Assembly: GCA_964447335.1 (NCBI GenBank)
Contig: CAYUSA010000011.1
Location: 1-64,000, forward strand
DNA length: 64,000 nucleotides
Direction of reading: 5' to 3'
From: HRBIN12 sp964447335
GTDB taxonomy: Bacteria; Actinomycetota; UBA4738; HRBIN12
A model generated the notes under the pieces. The model ran no database searches. It was not told where the DNA came from and saw only the letters and a program-made list of their open reading frames with translations. The number at the start of each line of letters is the position of its first letter. Within the stretch, counting starts at the first letter, position 1. The position numbers and the translations under genes were made by a program. Positions 8,358 through 15,357 of the stretch are shown piece after piece.

Positions 8358-8693
8358 TTACTTGCCGTTGCCTCCGCCGTTCCCGCCGCCTTGGCCGCTC
8401 GATCCCGTCGCGCCGGTTGCACCCGTCGCGCCGCTCAGCCCCGGGTGCCCGGAGGGCAGCCCACCGGCGATCTGGTCATCCGTGAGCGGGGGCGCGACGA
8501 GCGAGCCCGTCGAGCCCTGGATGCCGGCTACGGAGCTCGCCGCCGGCTCGTCGTACAGCGCGGTCACCACGATGCCGGCGCCGAACGCGAGCGCCATGAA
8601 CACGACGACGAGCCACAGCTCGATCCGCACGCGCAGGACCGAGCCGAACCCGCCTTCGGGGCGCTCATCCTTGGTGGTGTCGGTGTCTTCCAT
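8358..8693 (-). CDS. Small single-pass membrane protein with collagen-like Gly-rich tail
   Basis: 111 aa. A polar N-terminus is followed by one membrane helix (IELWLVVVFMALAFGAGIVVTALY) and an exported segment. The C-terminal tail has collagen-like triplets (GATGATGATG) and then Gly/Asn-rich sequence. The start at 8693 has AGGAGG 6 nt upstream. It sits between two decaheme cytochrome genes, reading in the same direction. I do not recognise a family; the tail could be a flexible spacer across the cell wall or a contact surface for the cytochromes, which is inference only. Confidence 0.75.
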   Translation of the reverse strand: MEDTDTTKDERPEGGFGSVLRVRIELWLVVVFMALAFGAGIVVTALYDEPAASSVAGIQGSTGSLVAPPLTDDQIAGGLPSGHPGLSGATGATGATGSSGQGGGNGGGNGK

Positions 8694-8709
8694 GGGGTGC
8701 CTCCTCATC

Positions 8710-9627
8710 TCATCCGGTCGTGCCGGTCGAACCGGTCGGTGCCACCGGGGTCGGTGGCGTCGTCACGGCCGGCGCAGGTGACGTACCAAGCAGGGCCGCG
8801 TCGGCCGCGAGGTCCTCGTCCGTGAAGTTCTCCGGGCCCTGCCGGTGGCAGGCTCGGCACGTGTCGGTCGCGTGGCACTGGAAGCACGTCTCGGCGCCTC
8901 GGCTCCCGACCACGTTCGGGTGCCACGCGATCCAGGTCGAGCTGGACGGCCCCTGTGGGTGGTGACATGTGTCGCACTCGTCGCGCTCGACCAGCGGCTG
9001 GCGCGGGTGGCAGGTTCCGCACAGCGCCGGGTCTTCGAAGAACGCCTCGGCGTGCGTGCGCTCGTTGAACCTTGCCGCGTGCGGGAGCTCGAGCCCGTGG
9101 CACGAGTCGCAGGAGGTCTGCTCGTGGCAGGACGCGCAGTCGAAGGGGTTCGCCTTCGCGGCGTCCGGGTGCCGGTCGGGCACCCAGTTCGCCACGAGGT
9201 GCGAATCGGGCTCGGGCTCCAGCTCCGGCGGGTGGCAGAGCGAGCACTCGCCGGGCGCCCTGGCGCCCCCCTCGGTTGAGTGGCACTGATAACAGGTGGT
9301 CATCCTCGGGCGGTTGACCTGATCGCGCTCGTGCGTGTTCGCGACATGGCAGGCGGCGCAGTCGGAGACCCCGATGCCGAAGTGCCGCTCATGGGTGAAC
9401 AGCAGGTTCGGCTTCTCTCCGGCCTTGAACATGCGGTCGAGGTCGCCGTGGCAGTCGGTGCAATCCAGGAGCGAGCTCGCCGCGGTCAGCATCGGCGGGG
9501 GAGCCACGGGCTGAGTGCGCTCGCGCCGGAACATGCCGACGGTGAGGAGGACGACGAGGAAGACCAACACGGCCGGCACCGTCCAGCCCGGTCCGCGCCT
9601 CCACCGGTCCCGAGCCCGCTCGTCCAT
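8710..9627 (-). CDS. Membrane-anchored decaheme cytochrome c (paralogue A)
   Basis: 305 aa: N-terminal membrane helix (VPAVLVFLVVLLTVGMF) and an exported domain with ten CXXCH sites (CTDCH, CAACH, CYQCH, CSLCH, CASCH, CDSCH, CGTCH, CDTCH, CFQCH, CRACH). It ends in a Pro/Thr/Gly-rich tail (TSPAPAVTTPPTPVAPTGST). Heme spacing and flanking residues match the next gene (9712-10590) along the full length (LLFTHERHFGIGVSDCAACH versus LLYTHEMHFGKGVSECAVCH), so the two are tandem duplicates. I start at the ATG at 9627 because GAGGTG lies 6 nt upstream; a GTG three codons earlier is possible. Likely role: electron relay between the b6/Rieske complex and outer acceptors. Confidence 0.9.
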   Translation of the reverse strand: MDERARDRWRRGPGWTVPAVLVFLVVLLTVGMFRRERTQPVAPPPMLTAASSLLDCTDCHGDLDRMFKAGEKPNLLFTHERHFGIGVSDCAACHVANTHERDQVNRPRMTTCYQCHSTEGGARAPGECSLCHPPELEPEPDSHLVANWVPDRHPDAAKANPFDCASCHEQTSCDSCHGLELPHAARFNERTHAEAFFEDPALCGTCHPRQPLVERDECDTCHHPQGPSSSTWIAWHPNVVGSRGAETCFQCHATDTCRACHRQGPENFTDEDLAADAALLGTSPAPAVTTPPTPVAPTGSTGTTG

Positions 9628-9711
9628 CTTCCTCACCTCACGTCGCTTTCCCCGGCGCCGCGCCGGGTTCGTCCTGCGGGCGTGTCGACCGTCGCCATCG
9701 TTCTTCTCTTC

Positions 9712-10590
9712 CTAGCCGCTCGGGGTCACCGAAGGTGAGGCCACCAGGAGCGCCTCGTCTGCCGAGAGGTCCTCGACGCCCTTGCGGTGGCACGTCACGC
9801 ACGTCTGGTCGGAGTGGCACTCGAAGCACGTTGTTCCACCGACATCCCCGACCACGGTGGGGTGGAACTGGATCCACGCGACATCCTCCGGCCCCTCGGG
9901 ATGGTGGCAGGTATCGCAGAAGTCCCGGCGATCCGTCGGTTGGGCGTGGCAGTTCTCGCACAGTTGCGGCTCCTCGAAGTAGACGAGGGGGTGCGTGTCG
10001 TCGATGAAGAAGTCCTCGTGCGGCATCTCCAGCCCGTGGCACGAGTCGCAGGTGGCCTGTTCGTGGCAGGTGAGGCACTCGAACCGGTCCTCGAGCGCCG
10101 CCTCCGAATGGGCCAAGGGCAGCCAGTCGCCGGCGAGGTGGGAGGTCGGCTTCTGCCGCATCCCCGGCGGGTGGCAGGTATCGCAGGAACCCGGCGCGAT
10201 CGCCTGCTTGCTCAGTCCGTGGCAGATGAAACAGCGGGACATCGTGGGTCTGTTGATCTTGTCGGGCTCATGGGTGTTCGCCGGGTGGCATACGGCGCAC
10301 TCGGACACGCCTTTCCCGAAGTGCATCTCGTGCGTGTAGAGGAGCTGGGGAACCAGGCCGGCCTTGAACGCCTTGTCCAGGTCCTTGTGGCAGTCGGGGC
10401 AGCCGAGGAACGCCTCGCTCGTTACCTGGATGGCGGGGACCGGGCTGGGGGAGCGGGCCGACTCGTTCGAGCCACTCGAGCGCCAGGCGATGACCACCGC
10501 GACGAACGCGAGGCCGACCGTGACCAGCGGAACGAGAACCATCAGGACCAAGGGGACCTGGCGCTTCGGCTTCGGCTTCGGCTCTTCCAT
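9712..10590 (-). CDS. Membrane-anchored decaheme cytochrome c (paralogue B)
   Basis: 292 aa. Lys/Pro-rich N-terminus, membrane helix (VPLVLMVLVPLVTVGLAFVAVVI) and ten CXXCH sites (CPDCH, CAVCH, CFICH, CDTCH, CLTCH, CDSCH, CENCH, CDTCH, CFECH, CVTCH). It is a close paralogue of the gene that follows it. The ATG at 10590 shares its A with the stop codon of the cytochrome b subunit IV gene (TGATG), which ties this decaheme protein to the quinol oxidoreductase and makes it the most likely direct electron acceptor of that complex in place of cytochrome c1 or f. An 84-nt spacer separates it from paralogue A. Confidence 0.9.
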   Translation of the reverse strand: MEEPKPKPKRQVPLVLMVLVPLVTVGLAFVAVVIAWRSSGSNESARSPSPVPAIQVTSEAFLGCPDCHKDLDKAFKAGLVPQLLYTHEMHFGKGVSECAVCHPANTHEPDKINRPTMSRCFICHGLSKQAIAPGSCDTCHPPGMRQKPTSHLAGDWLPLAHSEAALEDRFECLTCHEQATCDSCHGLEMPHEDFFIDDTHPLVYFEEPQLCENCHAQPTDRRDFCDTCHHPEGPEDVAWIQFHPTVVGDVGGTTCFECHSDQTCVTCHRKGVEDLSADEALLVASPSVTPSG

Positions 10591-11342
10591 CACGACCCCT
10601 TGTCACCCCTGAGGCTGAGGAGGTAGGCCGCGAGCGACCGGAGCTCAGCCTCCGAGAGCTGGTAGCCGGGCATCGTGCTCTCGGGCAGTCCGCCGATGCC
10701 GGTGAAGTGCAGGAGCACGCGCTCCTGTGCGTCGGGCTTGATCCCGAACGAGGTCAGCGCCGGCCCCCGGTCTCCGCCGGCGTCGCCGATGGTGTGACAT
10801 GTGGAGCACCCGAACCGCTCGTAGATGGACTGGCCTACAGCCTCGGCGGCGGTGAGGGGTGGGCCTTCGCGCGTCATCGGCACCGCTGCGGTGACGGACA
10901 GCCATGTGAGCGCACCGAGCCCGGCCATCGCGGCGAGCGCGACCAGTCGCGGCCACAGGCGCACGGGTCGAGTGCCGCGGATGAGCGCGTGCGGCCGCTC
11001 CCGGCGATCGATGAAGGGCACGGCGACCAAGAGCCCGATCACGACCGCGGGCACGACGAAGGTACCGAGCACCTCGGCCTCGCCCTTGAAGTACTTGAGC
11101 ATCTGGAAGGCCCACAGGAAGTACCACTCCGGGCGGGGCACGTATCCGGATGCCGTCGGGTCTGCCGTCTCCTCGAGGCCCGGCTCCGTGAGCGCGGCGA
11201 CGACGACCAGCACGACCAAGAAGCAGAGCGCCGTGATCGCCTCGATGAGGGCGAAGTCGGGGTAGAAGGGCATCGGTTTGCGGCCCTGGACCGGCTCGTC
11301 GGCCACGAGGGGGAGTTCGCTTGGTTCTGTGAGCTGAGTCAT
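10590..11342 (-). CDS. Cytochrome b C-terminal subunit (b6f subunit IV type) fused to a monoheme cytochrome c domain
   Basis: 250 aa. The N-terminal ~150 residues match the C-terminal half of cytochrome b (PetD-like), with FYPDFALIEA, several membrane helices and RPEWYFLWAFQMLKYF containing the PEWY quinol-oxidation motif (residues 71-74). The C-terminal ~90 residues are a class I cytochrome c domain with CSTCH and a later SESTMPGYQLS-type Met loop (ESTMPGYQ). The pair of a split cytochrome b and a fused c domain is seen in Gram-positive-type menaquinol:cytochrome c reductases (qcrBC style). It is encoded directly after cytochrome b6 and Rieske genes. It would pass electrons from quinol to the neighbouring multiheme proteins. 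Confidence 0.9.
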   Translation of the reverse strand: MTQLTEPSELPLVADEPVQGRKPMPFYPDFALIEAITALCFLVVLVVVAALTEPGLEETADPTASGYVPRPEWYFLWAFQMLKYFKGEAEVLGTFVVPAVVIGLLVAVPFIDRRERPHALIRGTRPVRLWPRLVALAAMAGLGALTWLSVTAAVPMTREGPPLTAAEAVGQSIYERFGCSTCHTIGDAGGDRGPALTSFGIKPDAQERVLLHFTGIGGLPESTMPGYQLSEAELRSLAAYLLSLRGDKGS

Positions 11343-11354
11343 GTCACTCCTCCT

Positions 11355-12005
11355 TCACAGCGGCTCGGCGATCCCCTGCTTCCGGATCATCGCGAAATGA
11401 AGCAGCAGCCCCACGACGAGTACGACCGGCAAGATGAAGACGTGCAGGGCGTAGAAGCGGACGAGCGTCAAGGCGCCGAGCTCCGCACCGCCCCGAAGGA
11501 AGTTGGCGGCCGTCTCTCCGACGAAGGGGATGGTGTCGACGATGTTCAACCCGACGTTCGTCGCCCAGTAGGCCTTCTGGTCCCAGGGGAGCAGGTAGCC
11601 GGTGAACCCGAACCCGAGGACCAACATGATGAGCACGACGCCGAGGACCCAGTTCAGCTCGCGCGGCCTGCGGTAGGCCTTGTGCACGAAGACCCGGACC
11701 ATGTGGAAGAAGACGAGGGTGACCATCGCGTAGGCGCCCCAACGGTGCAGGTTGCGGACGATGCTCCCGAACGGGACCGATGTCTGCAGGTACGCCACAC
11801 TGTCGGTCGCGTGGTCCGGCGACGGGATGTAGAAGAACGCCATGATGATGCCGGTGACCACCAGGATGATGAAGCTGAAGAACGTGAGACCCCCGAAACA
11901 GTGCAGCCAGGTGATGTGCCGGGGTACCGGGTGTTCCATGACGCGCTCGGCCACCGGCTGAAGCTTCAAGCGCTGTTCGATGAACTCCTTGGTGCCTGCG
12001 AACAC
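11355..12005 (-). CDS. Cytochrome b6-type N-terminal cytochrome b subunit
   Basis: 216 aa with four membrane helices and the two His pairs that ligate the b hemes: NLHRWGAYAMVTLVFFHMVRVF and RFYALHVFILPVVLVVGLLLHF. GFTGYLLPWDQKAYWATNV is the Qo-side signature of the family. Length matches the split PetB/QcrB subunit rather than the full-length cytochrome b typical of actinobacterial QcrB. This split architecture, with multiheme partners and no qcrCAB genes alongside, suggests a second, non-classical bc complex, possibly acquired. Encoded between Rieske and subunit IV genes with 12-nt gaps on both sides. Confidence 0.93.
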   Translation of the reverse strand: MFAGTKEFIEQRLKLQPVAERVMEHPVPRHITWLHCFGGLTFFSFIILVVTGIIMAFFYIPSPDHATDSVAYLQTSVPFGSIVRNLHRWGAYAMVTLVFFHMVRVFVHKAYRRPRELNWVLGVVLIMLVLGFGFTGYLLPWDQKAYWATNVGLNIVDTIPFVGETAANFLRGGAELGALTLVRFYALHVFILPVVLVVGLLLHFAMIRKQGIAEPL

Positions 12006-12017
12006 GGTCGTTCTCCT

Positions 12018-12674
12018 TCAGATCGTGATCCGCTGTAGCTCGTCGTTGACCTCGAACAACTTCCCCGCGTACAGCACGCCGTTCTCGACCTTGTACTCGT
12101 ACCGATCGAGCGGCCTCGGCGGAGGCCCCGCGAGCACGCGCCCCTCGACGTCGAAGACTCCGGCGTGGCACGGTGAGTAGAAGTGCCGGTCCTCCTCCTT
12201 CCAGCTGACCGGACACCCAAGGTGCGTGCAGCGGACGTCGAAGACGGTGAAGTCCTCGTCGCCGTGGTTCACGACGTAGACGGCGACGTCACGTGGCGAC
12301 GCCTTCATGTAGGCGTCCTCCACGAGCGAGGTGAAGCTCGTGAGGACCGGGGTGTCCACGACCCGCAGGTCGGGTTCGCCCGCCTCCGGCTCGCCGAGCC
12401 GGGCGACGGGGCTCCAACCGAGGTCATCCTTTCGCAACGCCGGTGAGACGACCGCGACCGCCGCGGGGACGCCGAGGGCCGCGGCGATCCCTGCCGAGAC
12501 CCAGCCCAGCGTCCCCGCGAGGAACCGCCGCCGCGTCATCGGCTTGGACGTGAGCACCTGGCGGGCGCGGGCGATCGGCCCGGGTCGTCGCTTGGGCTGC
12601 GTCTTCGCCGAGGTGTCGACACCGGGAAGCGTCATCTGTTTCGGCTCGGGCTTCCTGCTGCGCCGCTTCCGCAT
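12018..12674 (-). CDS. Rieske iron-sulfur protein with Tat signal
   Basis: 218 aa. After a Lys/Arg-rich cytoplasmic stretch, TRRRFLAG (residues 47-54) is a twin-arginine signal followed by a hydrophobic helix that probably stays as an anchor. The [2Fe-2S] site is formed by CTHLGC (C149, H151, C154) and SPCHAG (C169, H170). The second box usually reads CPCH; here the first Cys is Ser, so the usual disulfide partner of C154 is missing, which normally lowers stability or potential. It oxidises quinol together with the b6-type subunits encoded immediately downstream. Start chosen at 12674 with a GGGAGGG ribosome site. Confidence 0.92.
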   Translation of the reverse strand: MRKRRSRKPEPKQMTLPGVDTSAKTQPKRRPGPIARARQVLTSKPMTRRRFLAGTLGWVSAGIAAALGVPAAVAVVSPALRKDDLGWSPVARLGEPEAGEPDLRVVDTPVLTSFTSLVEDAYMKASPRDVAVYVVNHGDEDFTVFDVRCTHLGCPVSWKEEDRHFYSPCHAGVFDVEGRVLAGPPPRPLDRYEYKVENGVLYAGKLFEVNDELQRITI

Positions 12675-12688
12675 GGTCCCTCCCTTCC

Positions 12689-13504
12689 CTAGCCGCCCGT
12701 GCCGGTCGGTGCCGACGGCGTCGGCATCTCTCCCGGCGGCTTCTTTCCGACGTGACACAGGTTGCAGTCGAGCGGGGCGATCTCGTCGTTGTGGCAGGTG
12801 AGACAGGTCGACATCGTCGGGTGGGTCGCCGAGCCCGCCGGGACCGCGGAGCCGTGCGCCACCGTCGAGTGGCAGAACATGCATTTGCCGCCGCCCTCGA
12901 GGATGTCCCTGTGGCTCACGAGGATCCCGGTGTCGGTGCTGTGGATGCTCGCGTCCGTGATCTCCTCATGGCACTGGAGGCACGCCGCGTTCGAGACCGC
13001 CGCGTTGAACGACCAGTCCTGGTAGTCGCCCCGGATGTAGTTCGCGACGACCTGGAGGCCGGCGATCTTGCCGCCGACGAAGCCGAAGAAGCCCGGGGTG
13101 AGGTGGCAGCTCTCGCAGTTCACGTCGGCGTGCGGGGACTGCTCCCACGCGGCGATGTATGGCTCCATCACATGGCACCGAGCGCAGAACGAGGGTTGGG
13201 ACGTCCACCAGAAGCTGACGCCCGCGAACAGGAGCACGCCGACCCCGATGAACCCCATGAGGCCCACCGTCGCCACGAAGAGGTGCCGCTTCCTGACCAG
13301 GGCGAGCGCGGCCCTCGTCGAGGCGAACGGCCCCTTCCCTTCCTCGGACCCCTCTCCCCCGGTCTCCCCCGCGCCCGAAGGGCCGGCAGCGCCCGGCGCC
13401 TCGTCGCGGTCCCCTCCGGCTCCGGAGCCGGCGTCCTCGTCGGGCCCGCCCGCGACCGCCTGGTCCTTCCCCGCGGCTCTGCGTTTGCGTCGTCCGAAGA
13501 TCAT
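12689..13504 (-). CDS. NapC/NirT-like membrane-anchored hexaheme cytochrome c
   Basis: 271 aa. An acidic, Gly-rich cytoplasmic N-terminus (residues ~15-65) precedes one membrane helix (HLFVATVGLMGFIGVGVLLFAGVSFWW) and the NapC/NirT signature FCARCHVMEPYIAAWEQSPHADVNCESCHLTPGF. Six CXXCH sites are present (CARCH, CESCH, CLQCH, CMFCH, CLTCH, CNLCH); the classical family has four, so the last two form an extension. NapC-type proteins take electrons from menaquinol. The ATG at 13504 overlaps the hemA stop (ATGA). This gene sits immediately upstream of the Rieske gene and provides either a further quinol-oxidising branch or the cytochrome subunit of that complex. Confidence 0.9.
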   Translation of the reverse strand: MIFGRRKRRAAGKDQAVAGGPDEDAGSGAGGDRDEAPGAAGPSGAGETGGEGSEEGKGPFASTRAALALVRKRHLFVATVGLMGFIGVGVLLFAGVSFWWTSQPSFCARCHVMEPYIAAWEQSPHADVNCESCHLTPGFFGFVGGKIAGLQVVANYIRGDYQDWSFNAAVSNAACLQCHEEITDASIHSTDTGILVSHRDILEGGGKCMFCHSTVAHGSAVPAGSATHPTMSTCLTCHNDEIAPLDCNLCHVGKKPPGEMPTPSAPTGTGG

Positions 13505-14838
13505 CGTGCGACCTCTTCCGCGCGAGCCATGTCCTCCCCTGTTCCGTTGCGGGCCAGGCCGTTCTCCGTCGCGTCGTCGAGCCCGAACAGCCACCGGGCG
13601 GCCTGCAACAGGGCATCGTCGCCGCGAGCGCAGGCTTCCTTCGTCCGGACGGTGGGCGTGTGTACGACCTTGCGGACCGTGCGGCGGATCGCCTGCTCGA
13701 CCGCGGCGCGCTGCTTCTCGTCGAGCCCGGGGATGTGGCTCGCGGCCTCCGCCTCGGTCTTCGCGACGTGCGCGGCCCGAGCCTGGATCGCGGCCACGAC
13801 CGCGTCCGCCGGCTTCGAGCGGAACCACGCCACGCACCGCTCGGCCTCGACGAGCGCCACCTCGGTCGCCGCGCCGAGCTGTGCCGTCCGACCGCCGGGG
13901 ACCGTGAAGCCGTCGTGGTCCAGCCGCGCGAGGTCGAACAGGTCGAAGCCGTCCTTGCCGCCGTCCAGCGCCGCGGTGTCAGGGTGGATGTTCCTCGGCA
14001 GCCCGAGGTCGACGACCGCGAGCTGCCTGCCGCCCCGCCCGCCGACCACGCGGGCGAACCCGTCGGTCCCGATGAGCGGCTCGGGTGAGGAGGTGGCGAA
14101 CACCGCCGCGTCGACTCCGAGCAGCGCGTCCTCGAGGGCGTCGAGCGGCACGACGGTGCCCTCGGCGTGCCGGGCGAGCTCCTCGGCGGCGTCGACGCGT
14201 CGAGCGGCCACGCGGATCCGAGCGCCAGCGGTGGCGAGCGCCCGTATCGACGCCGCAGCCATCTTGCCGTTGCCGACGACCAGCACCTCGCGGTCGCGGA
14301 CGCCGCCGAGGGTCGCGTCGATCGCACGGACGGCGGCGCGCGGCAGAGAGTCCTTCGCACGTCCGAGGCCGGTCGTCGAGCGCGTGCGCTTGCCCGCCTC
14401 GAGCGCCCAGCGGAACAGGCCGTGCAGGTGCGGGCCGACGGCGTTCATCGACGTCGCGGTGCGGTAAGCCGCGCGGACCTGGCCCTGGATCTCGGACTCG
14501 CCGGTCACCATGGAGTCCAGACCCGCGGTCACCGAGAACAGGTGCCGGATCACGTCGTCGCCGACCAGGGTGTGGGCACGGCTGCGCGTCCACCCGATCG
14601 GCAGCTGCTTGAGGTCCTCCAGGAACAGCCGGATCTGGTCCTCGGCGGGACCGGGGTCCTTGGCCCAGGTGTAGATCTCGACGCGGTTGCAGGTCGAGAG
14701 CACGAGGGCCTCACGCACGTCGGGGGCTCGCAGGAGGCAGGGGAGCGCCTCGGCGAGCTCCTCCGTCCCGATCGCCGCGCGCTCGAGGTCCTCGAGCGGC
14801 ACGTCGTGGTAGCTCATCACGGTCGCGACCAGCGGCAT
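13501..14838 (-). CDS. hemA: Glutamyl-tRNA reductase (first of two copies)
   Basis: 445 aa. The N-terminal catalytic domain has LSTCNRVEIY with the nucleophilic Cys (about residue 50); SVTAGLDSMVTGESEIQGQV and GLFRWALEAGKRTRSTTGLG are typical, and the NADPH domain has VLVVGNGKMA. It makes glutamate-1-semialdehyde, committing glutamate to heme. A second full-length hemA lies at 48108-49379 with hemC and hemD. This copy is instead translationally coupled to the NapC-like cytochrome (ATGA overlap) and to the Rrf2 regulator upstream (TGATG). The obvious inference is a dedicated heme-supply isozyme regulated with the cytochromes. Some sequence divergence from the second copy (start PLVATVMSYHDVPLEDLE) argues against a recent duplication. 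Confidence 0.92.
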   Translation of the reverse strand: MPLVATVMSYHDVPLEDLERAAIGTEELAEALPCLLRAPDVREALVLSTCNRVEIYTWAKDPGPAEDQIRLFLEDLKQLPIGWTRSRAHTLVGDDVIRHLFSVTAGLDSMVTGESEIQGQVRAAYRTATSMNAVGPHLHGLFRWALEAGKRTRSTTGLGRAKDSLPRAAVRAIDATLGGVRDREVLVVGNGKMAAASIRALATAGARIRVAARRVDAAEELARHAEGTVVPLDALEDALLGVDAAVFATSSPEPLIGTDGFARVVGGRGGRQLAVVDLGLPRNIHPDTAALDGGKDGFDLFDLARLDHDGFTVPGGRTAQLGAATEVALVEAERCVAWFRSKPADAVVAAIQARAAHVAKTEAEAASHIPGLDEKQRAAVEQAIRRTVRKVVHTPTVRTKEACARGDDALLQAARWLFGLDDATENGLARNGTGEDMARAEEVAR

Positions 14839-15338
14839 CACGCACCTCCCATCGCGGCCGGGTCGGCCGTCCGAGCGTGCCTGTTGCTGCGCTGGCCGTT
14901 GGCCGCGGGGACAGCCGCGACCACGGGCTGCAGGATCTGCTCCGCGTCGGGCCAGGAGACCAGGCGAGCGAAGCTCACGTCGAGCGCCTCGCGGAGCCGT
15001 GCCTGCGCCTCGTTCAGGAACGGGTACGCGGGGCACTCGTGCACCAAGCCGCACTGCGTCGGCGACTGCAGGCAGTCGTTGATGCACAGCGGCCCCTCGA
15101 CCGCCTCGATGACCTGGAGCAGCGTGATGTCCTCGACGGGTTGGGCGAGCGAGATGCCGCCACCCACACCCCGTCGTGTGGCCAGGATCCCCGCCTTCGC
15201 GAGGGATTGGACGATCTTGCCGAGGAAGGTCGGGGAGATGCCCTGCACCCTCGCGACCTGCGCGGCGCTCGTCCGGCCGGCGCGCGCGACCTCGACGATG
15301 CAGCGGACGGCGTAGTCGGCCTCACGCGTCACGAGCAC
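14838..15338 (-). CDS. Rrf2-family Fe-S transcription regulator
   Basis: 166 aa. The N-terminal winged helix begins LVTREADYAVRCIVEVARAG and includes GISPTFLGKIVQSLAKAGIL and the wing RRGVGGGISLAQP. A Cys cluster follows (CINDCLQSPTQCGLVHEC, about residues 83-100), consistent with an iron-sulfur cluster as in IscR, NsrR or RsrR, which sense Fe-S status, nitric oxide or redox. Spacing is C-X3-C-X6-C-X5-C. Start is a GTG at 15338 with GGGAGG 9 nt upstream. Being inside the cytochrome/heme cluster and coupled to hemA, it is the best candidate for its regulator. Confidence 0.9.
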   Translation of the reverse strand: MLVTREADYAVRCIVEVARAGRTSAAQVARVQGISPTFLGKIVQSLAKAGILATRRGVGGGISLAQPVEDITLLQVIEAVEGPLCINDCLQSPTQCGLVHECPAYPFLNEAQARLREALDVSFARLVSWPDAEQILQPVVAAVPAANGQRSNRHARTADPAAMGGA

Positions 15339-15357
15339 GACCGCTCACCTCCCGGTG

